Below, piece after piece: positions 49,201-61,687 of a DNA stretch of 64,000 nucleotides. The DNA is from Malurus cyaneus samueli (lineage: Eukaryota > Chordata > Aves > Passeriformes > Maluridae). Location of the stretch: NCBI GenBank assembly GCA_009741485.1, contig CM019228.1, positions 9,562,696 to 9,626,695 of the forward strand. The letters run 5' to 3'. The position numbers were made by a program, and so were the translations under genes. The notes below the pieces were generated by a model. It made no database searches and had not been told where the DNA came from. It saw only the letters and a list, made by a program, of their open reading frames with translations. Each line of letters starts with the position of its first letter. Position 1 is the stretch's first letter.

Positions 49201-51579
49201 TTTCCTTTTGTGACTTGGCTCTTGAAGAGAAACTGTCATCTAAGGGTTAAGACTGCAGGTCACTACTTGATCATGAGATTAGAATGACTTGGCATTGGGG
49301 ACTCTTGGCAAATTACTGCCTTGGCTTCTCCTCATCCCTCTGTGAAAGGGGGACAGGGGTTACAGGACAATGTCACCCCAAGAGTTGCCTCATTATAGTT
49401 TCTATGAAGAGCTTTGGGCTCCTTGGAAAGCAGACACAAGAGGGAGGGGTGGTGTGTAGCTTTGGGAAAGGTCTGGTTTTGCATTCTCTCCAAAAGCAGA
49501 TGCCATGTGCAACATTCAGGGATCTTTGCACAATGCTATACAGAGGAATTCTTATATTTGCAGTAAAACAAGAAAATAAAAAAACTTTCAACGTCCTGCT
49601 TCTGTTTGTGATGCAATTCCCCAAATGGGGAAAAAAAGACACGTTGGCTTTCTGAGCAATGTAAAGGATGGAAAATAATTTACATTTTAAGCCTGTGCAA
49701 TTACTTTTGCCAGATGAAAACTGTTCTGCTGTTTCCTTTCTAGCAGGATAATGCAGTCTGCCGCAGGTAATTAAACAACAGAAAGCATTACCCTAAATTC
49801 AACAGTATGTCTTAGCTATTATTTGGAAATTTCTTTTCTCTTGAAAACTCCTATATGTAATACAAGCTTAAAATGGAAATCGCTCATAGTGAGTTTCATT
49901 TCATTGTGAATTGTTCTCATACAGCAATATGTAACCACATTTGTAAGAAACCCAAATCTTTTCCTGCCAGCCGAAGCTTTCCTGCACTCTCACAAAGTCT
50001 GCTGTTTTGAATTTGAATACCTGCTACGTGGGCAGCAGACCCCAGGGAAATGATACACCAGTCTGGCAACTCGCCATTCTGTGAAACGGAAGGGTGCTGA
50101 CAAACTGAAGGGGATTTAGAAACCAGCAACTAGAATGAGAAGACACAAGATTTTAATTTTTCTGGAAAGATTAAGACTTGGCTATTTTTACAGCAAGATT
50201 GATTACTGCCTCCCAAATTAAACCCCACTGCTCAGGGAAACATATTATCATCTGGAAACTCGTTCCCTAGTATTTGCAGGTCTCCCCAAGGCCAGGCTGA
50301 CAGAGAAAAGACAGATTTCCAGGTACCTCCACAGCCAAGAGGAGGAGAGGTTACTGCCCCTGAGAGTGCAGAGCACTCTGGGGCCCTGGGAAACTGAATG
50401 TGGCCCCTGTCCTGAGGGCTGAACATGTAAAAGGTGACGATGTTCTTTTAAGTAACTCAACTGTTAAACAGAAGAAATCACAGTCTTAAAGCATGAAATA
50501 GGAGAAGGATGCTAGGGAATAACACTGACTATCTCAAGCTAATGCAGGGTCCCTCATCCATGTAGAATGAGCTTTAGCTCACCAGGAGCAACTTAATTAC
50601 TTCTGTTCAATGGTTTTCCACCCACATGTTTATCGTAGTTCATGCTCCTGAAAAGTGCTGAGGAAACAGCTCAGAGCATGAAAGGGGATTACTCTCATAG
50701 GTAATGGATGCTGCAAAAGCTCCTTCTGAAAGCTTCTGTGCTGCACATACCCAGGATGCCTCCCCCTGGGCAGGATTGTCTGGCTCCTAATGATGGGACA
50801 ACTGAGCAGATCCTGCACACACACGAAGGTGCTGGAATTTGCACCAAGGAGTTAACAGCTCTAAGGATTGGTAATTACACAAATAAATATATAGCTAATA
50901 AAAACCCCTGTTATCCTGTACTTTTTACTTTCAAATTTCTTGTTCTCAGGAAGTGAATCAGGCCTCTCTTTAATTTATAGAAAACCAGTTTCCATAACAA
51001 CATAATTGCTCAATGAAGCAAGAATACCTGGCAGAGTTGCCATTATCAGGAAATAATTGACCACAACAGTGAGTGAAAGAGGCTGCACTAAACTCCACAT
51101 TGCTTTGTGTCAACATGGTCAATTACAACCAGTACTGCCAGATCAAAGACCAGCATTCCTTACACAAGTCTTTACAAATCACAGCATATCCCTAAGAAGC
51201 AGAGCAAGATCATAATGAACAAATACTTTCCCTACAACAAAGCAAGAAGTTGTGTCCAGCCATTTAATGGTTGCAGAACTCCTTTGCCCACACCATGCCA
51301 GGTAATTTTAGGACCTAAGGGTTGGGTGTAAAGAAATACAAGCAAGAACAACTCTCAGTTGGTGTGTTCATATGAGCAAAGGCATGGGCTACTTTTAAAT
51401 TCTTAATAGGAGTGTTTGTTCCACAAAAGCTTGGCAAACATCATCATGTGGTAAGATTCAAGAGGCAGTAATGCACACCCACTGCTGTAAACATCTACTT
51501 CATTAAAAAACACAGCCCCAGCCTAGATGTAGGTGTACATCTCCCCATGGAAATAATAAATCTTTACTTCTCCTGTAGG

Positions 51580-52130
51580 CTGCAGAAGCCCACAGCTGTG
51601 TTTGTGTGGGAGCACTCAGACCCAACACCTCCTACACAGGTGTGCAGTGCCCACCTTGTACGGCTTCAGCCCAGCTCTGCACCCTGTCATGCTCACCATG
51701 TCCCTGAGACATTTTTTGTTTCTCTGCAGCTTCTTCAGCAGCTCTGAGCAGCTCCAGCAGTCTGTCACACGCTGCTGATGGCACACGCTGCAATCCCTGC
51801 AGCTGGCACAAGTGTGTGGGAGGATGGGAGCCCTCTGGCATAAGTGTTGGAAGATTGTCCCACTAAGAAGGAGCCAGCTTGGATCCTGTGTCCAGAGTCT
51901 ACCTGGAGCATGGTATGTCAAGAAGGAGCCCCAGGTGCAAAGCAGCATGTATGTAAGGTCAGGGGTAGGCAGGACCCAGAGTCAAATTGCTGGTGTTGTA
52001 CCCCAGACAGATCAAGCTGGCCTGAAACTTTGGCATGCAACTCCTCCACCTCCAGAGGTTCTGCTTGTTCTGGCATTGTCAGCTTTGTTTTGGAGACTGT
52101 TACAGAATGCTTCCAAACTTCATACCTCAA
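51580..52130 (-). pseudogene. Possible decayed mobile-element remnant, unidentified
   Basis: This stretch is richer in GC and in Cys/Leu/Glu-type codons on the minus strand than its surroundings, with overlapping open pieces (51616-51948 and 51918-52130) broken by stops and frame changes. The amino-acid texture reminds me of broken retroelement reading frames seen in bird genomes, but no motif (protease, RT, integrase or zinc knuckle) is visible. Treat as unclassified. Confidence 0.25.
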
Positions 52131-52934
52131 AGAGACTAAAACCTATGCTACAAAGTAGTTACATCTAACTCCTGTGTGCCATATAGCAAGTCAAATTGCT
52201 CCCTTATTCTTTTCCCTTTGCACCCCTTGTTCCTTACACACAGGCAGGGTGAGCACAGCATGGTGTTGGCTGTGTCCTTGGGCACTCCTGAGTCATCCAG
52301 GCCATGCTTTACCCCCTTAGCAGTCAAAGGATGTTTCCCCTGACTTTAGTGTCATGAGTCACCTTGGTGGATGAGTGGTCTTTCTGCTCTACCTGACGTG
52401 ATAGCCCTGGGAAACAACAAACCTGTCAGAAACTCTGTGGAGATACTGAGCCTTGAGGAAAAACAGGATGGTCTTTTATTTTACTCCATCCTGCTTGGCT
52501 AACAATCAACAACTTTCTTTCCTTTCTGTTTAACAAGAGATCTCTGGGTTTTTCACCCTTACCAAGCTCTGCAAATTACACCTTCCCATTCTGTATTTCA
52601 TCTACTCATCACCAAGGAAAAGCTGGCCATACTGGATAGCTTTGGACATTACAGAAACAAAGGGAAAGAAAGGTCACTCATGAGTCTTATCTCTGGCTTT
52701 GCAGTTCTGGCCTCTTTTGCAAGCAAGACACATCTGTCTTTAATTATTCATTAGGGTAACTGCAAACTCTCTGAGGCTGCCTGCACCTCTTGCAGCAGTG
52801 GAGGCTGTGGGTGAAACTCCTCAGCAGAGAGGTACACAAACAACCAGAAAAAGTAAAACTTCTGTCAGCAATAAGGTGCAGGAAAACACAGAGAAAAATA
52901 AGGCAATTAATCATTCAAAAATGTGGGAGTGGGG

Positions 52935-52963
52935 CAGGGGAGGAGAGAGAAAGAGAGAGAGAA
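52935..52963 (+). repeat. Short GA-rich tract
   Basis: GGGGAGGAGAG followed by GA dinucleotide repeats with one AAA interruption. Minor. Confidence 0.7.
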
Positions 52964-53754
52964 TGGCAAAAGAAATCTGATAGCTTGTGCTGCCTCCCCT
53001 GGAAGTCTGTCAGCCCGCTGACAGGAAGATTAAGGATGTTGATGGGAATTCCTTTCTCACCACAATCTGCTTTAAAAGCACTGGAAAATAACCTCCTTTT
53101 ACAGGTCTGGCTGTGACTTTCCCACAACACACGTTTTTCTCCCCTTACTCTAAACAAAAAAAGGATGATCCCTTGCAGTGCCTGTTTTCTGAGTGCTGCC
53201 CTCACAGCTGAGGTGAATGTATTGATTGAAGCACTTGGACATTTATTGGATTTGCAGCTTTTCTGATGTGTGAAAAATGCTTTGTCCTGCTCAGCTCATG
53301 TAGTTCTACATGCTCCAGTATTTGTTGGTGTAACCACAAAAGGTCCAGACCCTCTGCCACACTTCCTTTGTGAGCAGACAAACCAGTGAAATCCCTGCAA
53401 GGAAGAATACAGATTTCAAAGCATCAGATTTAACAATATACTTGACACTGGGCTTGAAGAGCCTGCACAGCTTAGAGTTCACCTCTCCTTGACCCTCTGG
53501 GAAGGACAATACCCATTGCTGTATCCACAGCTTAAGCTGGATTGCCTGTTTCAGTATCTTGCTCTTTTAGGAACCGGTTAGCAGAGTGAATTTGCACTGC
53601 CAGGTTGCCCTGGATGGCTCCTTGAGTTCAAGTTCTCCAACTCTCCCCACGGCTTATTTACTGGATTCAGTACTTGTGGAATGGGGAAAAGCAAGAAGCA
53701 GAAATTGCTTAGGGACAAAGTCAGTTCTGTCCTTTTGACATGTAAGGAGTCAAA

Positions 53755-53811
53755 GGGATTAGGTTTAGGGTTTAGGGTTGGGGTTTAGGCTTGGGGTTAG
53801 GGTTAGGGTAT
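53755..53811 (+). repeat. Interstitial telomere-like repeat (TTTAGGG/TTAGGG/TTGGGG)
   Basis: The tract reads as eight or nine imperfect telomere words: TTAGG, TTTAGGG twice, TTGGGG, TTTAGG, CTTGGGG, then TTAGGG twice and TTAGGGTA. The G-rich strand is the plus strand. It lies about 2.8 kb before the first BICDL1 exon, far from any evident chromosome end. Confidence 0.9.
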
Positions 53812-56429
53812 CTTTTGCTACTTTCTTTTTTAAACAGACATGCAAGTTTTTCAACTGAGCAAGAAAAGAATGACTGATATTCTCACAGAGACTCTTATAC
53901 CATTCTCTCATACCTATGCTTTATTTTTACTCTTGTTTCTAATATCAGAAAGAAGACCTTCACATGTCCTGGGCAAGGTGACATTTCTGTGTTCTTTGAT
54001 GACATCACTGGCATCAGTCACTTGCTCTTGGTTCTCTGTGTGCTTGAGTCATTCTGGCCTTTTTGCATTTTCAGAAAAGGGCCATCCCTGGAGTGATTTC
54101 CAGGCTGAAGGATCATTTGTTCTGTACACACAGGAACTTTCTGGGTTGCAAGAGCATCAGCTCTTGAAATGCCTGATCTAAATCTCCACAAGAGCTACTC
54201 ACTATTGCTGTCCTCAGTACCTGGGGAGTGAAGTCTCACATCATGCTTCAGCAGTGCAATTAAAACAAAACAACCTTATGTCTGACATGTTTTCCATAAC
54301 TAATTCTTGTGTTTCCTGGGCTGAGATTCTCCAAAGGACATAACCAAGCTTAAGCGGGGGAAGAAGAGCAGAAATGCAAATTGAGTGTCCACTTCAGGGC
54401 AGCAACCATCCCAGCTCTCAGCTGAAATACATTTTAGGATCCTAATAGATATTGCCACCATATCATCACAAAGAAACTGCATTGTTATATTCTTAATAAT
54501 TTTTCATAAGTATTTGAATGGGATGACACATAAAAACAAAATACTAGTAAAGTAATATACAAAGGAATTTAAAAAGCAGTAACCTAACATATTTCTAAAA
54601 AGCCAAATCAATAATTAAATTCACAGGACAATGGATTTTTAATTTATTTTTTTTAAGTGGAAGTCAATAACATGTTGTGCTATAAACAAAGCTTAATCCA
54701 GGGTTACTCCAGATAACACAGTTATATTTTGCACTCAATAGTCCCCAAAAGAGCATTAAGCTTGTATAGATGCCTAAGATGGTGGCATATTTACAATACA
54801 TTTCACTGATTTATATGTGCTTTTTCCTCTCCATCCAAGCAATAGCTTTTCTTCATCCCTATCCTAACAGCTGCAGCTATGGGGTTTGTTTCGGGCTTTG
54901 TTTGGGAGATTAAAACCATCTCAGTGTAATCTCTTTTTGTTTTATACACTGAAGGAAGCATTAGAGATGAAAATTAATGCCACAATGGATTTCATTAATC
55001 ACACCAGGAGGCTTGGTTTGCTGTAGTAGGCACTTCCAGCAGAAGGTGCTCACAATCAGTTTAAATATTAAACGCCCTCCTGTGTTTAAATAGCAATGAT
55101 CAAATCTGTGCAATCACAGCTCTGTCAAGACAGGGTTCTTTTAAAAGTGCCAATACTCTTCAAACCATCTCACCTTATGGCCAATCCTGCTTTCCAGCAA
55201 TGTAAGCGTCCCTGAAACTGCAAGGGCAAAAGGACTAGAAAAATCAGAGCCTGGGGGAATTGCTGTGAGATAAAGGAGGTGTCACTTGTGGGTCACCAGT
55301 GCAAAAGAAATCATAATGGTCATAAGGGCCAACAGTTACTGTGGTGGGACAGGTGCTGGCAGCAAAAGGCACCAGTCTCTCCCTGGTCCTTGGAGAGCAG
55401 GTGCTCACATTACAAAAAGCATCACTGCTGTTAACTGATGCTGCCAGGAAAATGGCCAAGGATCGACAGGTCCCCCAAGCTGGGCTGTTGGGGTGTATCC
55501 CCATAAAAGGCCAAGTCCCAGTGGCAGATGGCCAGAGGGAAGTTTGCATTCCAACAATTCATGTTCTAACTGTCATGAATAATCAGCAGCTCTCCTGGGC
55601 CCTGGGTCTGATGCGAGGCTTGAAAACTGCATCAGTTACCAACTGTCCCAGCCTAAAACATCCTTGGACTGATGCATTAGGGCTGTTGCATACAGATTAA
55701 CACGGTCTAAGTGAACCTTCCATAGAAGAAAGGAATGCAAGCCACATGAGAGCTGTGTACAAAGATAAAAGCTGTAAAACTCATAATTCCTTTCTGCAGA
55801 ATCTAGGAATCAAAAGCACAGTTCCCTTAAAAATGTGTTTGTTCAATCTCTATTAAAGCCTCACTTGAAATTAAAGTATAATCAGAAAGTTAGGGAATGG
55901 GATCTTAGCAAATGTGACAATATACAAGTTTATGCTGCTGTATTCTGCTTTAGCCTCCCTCCTGTGCCAGGATCTAAGGGGATAGAAAACCAACAAAACC
56001 AAAACTGAAACCCCAACCAGTCCTGCCCCTAATAGAGGGAATAGTGCTGGGACTGAACTGACTACAACTCCCAACGTTCACTGAGAGTACCTTCAGGACA
56101 AATGTTACCCGAGAACATCCCAAACAATCTGAAATTGAAAGCAAGACCCGGTGGCTGTTGGAAGCTGTAGTCAGCTCTCTGGGGTGAATTACTGAGCACA
56201 AAGATCCCGAGAGCTACTCTGGCAACCAAAAGAGCCCCGCTAGAGCTCTGGGGGAGCGGGCGGCGAGCGAGGAGAACGCGCTGTGCCCCTCGGGGGGTGC
56301 CAAGCTCCCTCCTTGGGCTTCCCCGATGTTTTGGGGGGATTTTTGGCCCGGGCCTACGGCAGAAGGGGCGAGACCTGCCCGCGGCAGCCAGGTCCAGCAA
56401 GACCCGGTTTCCCCCGCGCCAGCCGGGCC

Positions 56430-56478
56430 CGGTGGCGGTGTCTGCGCCGGTGGCTGTGGCGGTAGCCGTGGCGGTGGA
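56430..56478 (+). repeat. Imperfect GTGGCG/GTAGCC hexamer repeat
   Basis: GGTGGC-type hexamers repeat through the CpG island upstream of the BICDL1 start codon, probably in promoter or 5' UTR sequence. Confidence 0.75.
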
Positions 56479-56597
56479 GATGCGCTGCCGGGGCCCGGCG
56501 CCGGGGGGCGGGGCCGGGCGGCGGCGCTCCCCGCCCAGCCGCCGCAGCCGCGGGCCGGGCGCGGGGGCGCAGCGGAGCGGCGGCGGCGCGCAGGGCC

Positions 56598-56912
56598 ATG
56601 TCGGCGCCGTGCCTGCGCCTGCCCGCCGCCGGGTCAGCACCGGCGGAGGCGGACAGCGCCGGCGGCATGGAGCCGCCCGGGGCCGCCGCCCTGGAGCTGG
56701 CCCTGGAGGAGGAGCTGGCGCTCCTGGCCGCCGCGGGGAGCGCCGGAGCCGCCCGCCGCCGCCCGCCCGCGACCCGAGCTGCCTCGCTGATCCGGCAGAA
56801 GGAGAAGGACCTGGTGCTGGCGGCGCGGCTGGGCAAGGCGCTGCTGGAGCGCAACCAGGACATGAGCCGGCAGTACGAGAGGATGCACAAGGAGCTCACC
56901 GACAAGCTGGAG
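56598..56912 (+). CDS. BICDL1: BICD family-like cargo adaptor 1, exon 1 (residues 1-105)
   Basis: BICDL1 (BICDR-1, CCDC64) is a coiled-coil adaptor that links dynein-dynactin to Rab6-positive secretory vesicles and influences neurite growth. The exon opens MSAPCLRLPAAGSAPAEADS, then an Ala/Glu-rich acidic stretch (LELALEEELALLAA, 32-45), then SLIRQKEKDLVLAARLGKAL through MHKELTDKLE. Ala75-Ala76-x-x-Gly79 is the CC1-box motif that contacts dynein light intermediate chain. The first ATG has a GCC context and the MSA start agrees with the mammalian protein as I recall it; Met24 (GGCATGG) is an alternative with a stronger context. The N-terminal linker looks shorter than in human. The exon ends in phase 0 at a gtgagg donor. 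Confidence 0.94.
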
Positions 56913-59900
56913 GTGAGGCCCCGCCGCGCTCCGCCGCCCGGCCCGGCCCGCGGGTTCTCCCTCACAACGCGGCCCCTTCCCCGGCGAGCCCCGGGGGCGG
57001 GCGGCGGGCGCGGGCCCTGCCGGGCACCCACGGGACCCGCTGTGGCCGTGACGGGGAAGGAAGGGTCTGAGCAGTGCCTGCGAGGCCTGGGGGAGGCAAA
57101 GCTGCCGTTCTCCCCCTCCCCCCGGCCGAGAGCCGGCGTGTGGGGCCGGGGCCGGGCTGCAGCACCGCGCTCCGGAGGCTCCTGGGGGGCTGATCTGCCC
57201 CAGGAGCACCTGGAAGAGATGTGCGCTGCTCATCTCGTCACGGAAATACCTCGGAAGTTAAATTCGAACAGCAGGTACTGAGCTACAGAGCATATGTGAC
57301 CCTTCTGCTTAAGCTGTTGCAGCTAAGGCTTTAGGCATGGCAGGAGATAAGCCCTAATGACACATCGCTGTTGGCTGTTTGCTCTGAAAAATGCCTACAG
57401 GTATCTGGAGAGAGCTGTTTTCCAGGAACTCGGTGGATTGAGCTATTTATTGATTTTTAATGATAAAATAGGTCTGTTACAAAGAAAAAGGCTTGTGCAG
57501 GCAGCTTTTTTTGGAACAACTCTCTTGCACAATTGTGAGAGAGCCACTATTATCCACTTTTCCTCAGAGGTACTCTTGGAATTGTATTTCTTCCAGTAAG
57601 TAATACTGCTTAGAGACAAGCCTCTCTCACCTTTCTGGAGAGAGTTTGAACAGTGCTGGATTAATGTTCACATTTCAAGTCACAGCCCTAGACCAGTCCT
57701 TTCTGCACAGTCCTGCATATTCCTGTATTCCTCCCTCACGGACTTAACATTTCTCAGGTTCAAGAGGATTTGTGAAATTACTGTATGCCCTTTGTTCTCC
57801 TGACAAAAATTCCTCTCTCTTATTAAACTTGTCACTCTACCTCAGCTGATCCCTTCCTCTTTGCAGAGGAATCTCTCTGCCTTTGCTATTCGAATAGAAA
57901 AATAGTGAAGGTGACATTTGCTCAAATTGTTGCTTAGTGGGTCTGTTTATCAGATTAGAATTTCCCAGAGTATTAAAACTTGCCAGAGTGAATGTTTCCA
58001 GGTTGATCTTTAAGCAAGAGCAGACGTATGTGGTGTTGTGCTGACGTGGTTTTCCTTAGGAGTTGGAGTAGAACCTTTCCTACCATTAAAGGAAAAACAC
58101 ACAAGTTTAGGTACCCACTCTGAGCTCTTAGGGAGTTCAGGGGCCTCAAATACCACTCACTGTTTGAAAAAGGTAGAGATAAAAAGGAGAGGGGAGAAAC
58201 TATGACTTTGTAGTAATTTAAATGACATCCTACAAATGTTTACCTCTGCTCTCACAGGCCTGTTCAGAAGGTAAATGAAGATATTGTAAACACAACCAAC
58301 TGTTTACATATTTTCATCCCATTACTATCGCCCTAACTTCCCAGTGTAGTAACAGATTGCTATTTTCCACGCTACCCATCTGATAGGAGTTAGTGTTATC
58401 TACTTAAGGGTCAGGTTTTTTCCACTGGATTTGGCAAATTTGACCCAGTGCTACTTCACACAAAACATCAAATTTCAATATTAATCTTCTAAAACACAGG
58501 CTTGGTAATCCTAGCATCTGCAGATTAAATCTTGGCCTTCTCCTGTTGCCACTGAAGTGAATAAAATTTCACAATAAGCTTTTTGATTTCAGAGGAAAAG
58601 AGAGGAAGGACCCACAGCTGTTCCCTCCTTCCCTATGCTGAGAACTTCCTGACAGTGACAAGAAGCAAAGTCTCAGATGAGATCCATGGTGACAGCATGA
58701 TATAATAATGTTTAAGTAAGACTTAGAAGGAGATATTTTCTCCCAGTTCACAGTTCAAAATTGGTTACAAGAATGAAGCCACTCCATTTCACAAGAGCGA
58801 AGGTACTGGCCTGCTCCTTGGGTGCTTTGCCTCAAGATTAAATATATTCTAGTTTTGTGGGTTCATTATTGAGGTGCAGCATTCCTGCCATACACCTACT
58901 CTGGCAAACCTTTCACTTCACAGCCTGAATTTAAATTCATTTCTAATCATCAAATTGAAGTTCTGTAATAAATTCTACCATGTGATCCTAGACAGTTTTA
59001 TCCTCTGTAAGGGATTAAAACAGTTAATACTGCTGTTCCTCTGACACAGAGGAGCCTGCTGTGTCCAAGCATTTTACAGTATGAACCCGCTTTATCAGCT
59101 GGGAAACTCCCTCTTGCTTTCAACTCTTTAAATGTGACCAGCCCAGCTCAGTTAAGTGAAGCTGTTTTCAGAAGAAAATATCTTCTAGAAAGCAGTTCTG
59201 TGTAAAAATCGATGGGCAGCTGGTGAATGGAGAGACAGTCAGGAAACAAGAAACTCCCCTACTGAGGATGGCAGTTTGCCCTATCAGCCCTACGTGCAGA
59301 AATCCCCCCTCCAGATCTGCAGCCCTGCAGGTGCTGGGGTGAGGACAGGCCAGGGGAGACATTTGCTGGCAGAGGCAGTAAGGACCAGTCAACACATCTC
59401 ATCTGGATTATCCTCCTCTGCAACAGCCTCTCTGTGCCCTACTGCACAGTTCTGGTTTCTCTGTCACAACAGAATAAACTTGATATTCTTCACCTCTCTT
59501 TAACTCCAGCCTTTGTGATGGCCATTTATTCGGGCTGTGTGTAGTGGAAATTTTCTTTTGCAGTGAAGGACTAAAGTGCTTTTTAAATGATTGACAGGGC
59601 TTATCAGTGGCTTCTAAATCACATTTGGGTGTCTGGGGCACTTCAGCTGCAGTGCTGCTCCTCAGCAGGCAGAAGTTCCATTTTCCATTTAGAGAAGGCC
59701 CTGGATCTTTCTAAACGTTGCCTAGCAGTGTAAGAGGCAGAGTTATAAAAGATAGAATTTTCAGTGTGCCTCTGAAACTGTGTCTGCTCCAGCCACACTT
59801 GGACTACAAACAAGATTTCTTTGCAATGGTTGTCATGGTCCAGGTACTGGGATCTATTGCTTACCTATTGCATTAAAATATTTATATTACTGGTTAGCTC

Positions 59901-61471
59901 TCCTTTGCAAGGATGCTCACTCTTAGTGTCTGAAACACAGGGAAATTCCCTGCTATGGACCAGTTTTTAATCAACATTTGAGGGTGTTTCATGGAAGTCT
60001 GGAGTTTGCAGAAAGATTTGGAAGGGCACAAGCAAGCTAGTGCTACACTGCACTGCAAGGAGCATAGGAAAGGATTTGGGGGAAGAAATAGAAAACATGG
60101 CATCTATATGAAAACAAAACAGATGGAAGATTAGCAATACACAGGCCAGAGGACTGGAGGGGAACTGGAGGGTTTTGACATTCAGACCTGCTCAGGAAGG
60201 TGACAGGGACAAGGAGGCTGTGTGTCATCAGCAATAGGCACCCAGGGGAAACAGCCCCCTCACAGCCTGTGTTTCTAACAAGCAATAAAGAGCCACTTCA
60301 CATAAATGCAGTGCAATTTTCTTTTCTGCCTAGCAGGTTTATTTTTCCCTCCTATCAGAAGTGCCATGGGAATTGTTCATCAGGGAACAATTCCCTGGGA
60401 GAAATAGGCAAGTGCTACCAGTGTTTGGCCCAGTGGGTTTCTGTTCTTTTCTAAGACATATTCCTAAAAGACTGGTCAATTTGACAGAGTAGCAGGAGAA
60501 TATTTTGGGGATCAGAGGACAACCAACAAGGAGAATACTCCTGCTTTTCAGGTTTCCCTGCTAATCCTGGGACATGCCCATGTCCCCAATCTGTGACTGT
60601 TCTGAAAGTAAATGTGGCTTCAGTCACCAGGGGAAATTCAAGCTCAGAGTTTTGGAGCAGGGATTCTTTCAAATGGGCACACCATAAACCTGCTTTGACC
60701 TGATTTGCAGCTCTGTTTCAGTCAAGTCCTCATTTAACTGAGCTTGTAAAACATGCAAAAGTTTCACCAGATTTGTGCTGTCCTTCATTTTCCAGCCAAT
60801 CCAAAGCAGAGCAGAGTCTCCAGAACTGAGAGTGGTTTCTAAGAAACCTGAACCCAGAACATGCATGTACATAATGTCTATAGCAACCAGTTCATTGCAT
60901 CCATTGCAATTCCAGAGCGGACTGCATCAAACAATGGAGTTACTGTGCACTATCAAACTCTCAAACAACTAATTAGGTCAGGAATAGAAGGAGCAAATGG
61001 ATAGATGATTCAACTGTTGTTCATGAGACCCATATGACAACAAGGATGCCTCATCTACATTCCTCACCAACAGTAAGGGTACAATTTGTGTATTTTGACT
61101 ATAAAAGCAATTTTAAAAGAATTATGCCACTGGCCACTGAAATACTGCTTTGGAGTTAAGCTGGGCCCTGTTAAATCAATTACTCTGTCTGACCTATATA
61201 TTCCGCCTATTGACATGCAGCCTACTTTACTCTTTTGGCAGTTATTTCAGTAAAAATTCAATGTGCTGAACTCCAGTGGCCAAGGACAGGCCAATTGCTG
61301 GAAGTGGAAAATGGCTTTAGTGCCAGTGACCTGCCTTGATGTGGGATTGCCATCTCCACGGCATTGTCACGTTCTAGCACCATTCTGTTTCTGGAACAAG
61401 GTTTCAGCCCTAGCATAGATGAGGAAAAGGAGACCTTCCCCCTTTCTAACCTCTTCTTCCCCATTATTTAG
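56913..61471 (+). other. BICDL1 intron 1
   Basis: About 4.6 kb. The first 300 bases are still CpG-rich; the rest is ordinary AT-rich intron with no exon recognised. A hairpin-forming inverted repeat lies at 60364-60398. Confidence 0.75.
60364..60398. repeat. 11-bp perfect inverted repeat, extended to about 14 bp with one bulge
   Basis: GGGAATTGTTC (60368-60378), six-base loop, GAACAATTCCC (60385-60395). CCA before and TGG after extend the stem with a single bulged T. Too short for a typical microRNA precursor. Confidence 0.85.
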
Positions 61472-61687
61472 CACCTGGAACAAGAGAAACACGAATTGAG
61501 GCGGCGATTTGAGAACAAGGAAGGAGAGTGGGAAGGAAGGGTGTCTGAACTGGAGAGCGACGTGAAGCAGCTGCAGGACGAGCTGGAGAAGCAGCAGGTC
61601 CACCTGCGCGAAGCCGACCGGGAGAAGACACGCGCTGTCCAGGAACTCTCCGAGCAGAACCAAAGACTCATGGACCAGCTCAGCAGG
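61472..61687 (+). CDS. BICDL1: BICDL1 exon 2 (residues 106-177), coiled coil
   Basis: After the acceptor (attatttag) the exon reads HLEQEKHELRRRFENKEGEW through VSELESDVKQLQDELEKQQV to QRLMDQLSR, then gtgagt. It has 72 codons in phase 0-0 and joins exon 1 as KLE/HLEQEK without a frame change. The charge pattern and leucine spacing are those of an unbroken coiled coil, and the sequence is close to the mammalian protein as I remember it. The remainder of the gene, including the Rab6-binding C-terminal half, lies beyond the window. Confidence 0.96.

Larger units (their letters stand above)
38740..56200. other. Intergenic spacer between divergent CIT and BICDL1
   Basis: About 17.5 kb with no recognised protein gene. 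Open frames reach 129 codons but show no family, and are compatible with chance in AT-rich DNA. Listed separately are a promoter-like cluster near 43.8 kb, simple repeats, a telomere-like block and an unidentified decayed element. Confidence 0.65.
56225..57200 (+). promoter_or_regulatory. BICDL1 CpG-island promoter and exon 1 region
   Basis: CpG density rises sharply from about 56225 and stays high past exon 1. GC boxes (GGGGCGGGGCCGGGC) lie at about 56506-56520, about 80-90 bases before the ATG. No TATA box is seen. The transcription start cannot be fixed from sequence. Confidence 0.75.

Noticed and set aside
49284..49655. 123-codon plus-strand open frame
   Set aside because: No motif or conservation evidence; an equally long minus-strand frame overlaps it.
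56297..57233. Several long overlapping frames in the BICDL1 CpG island
   Set aside because: They are other-frame shadows in GC-rich DNA; only the frame from 56598 matches BICDL1 and ends at a proper donor.
60364..60398. Hairpin as a microRNA precursor
   Set aside because: The stem is only about 11-14 bases, well short of the roughly 30 expected of a precursor.
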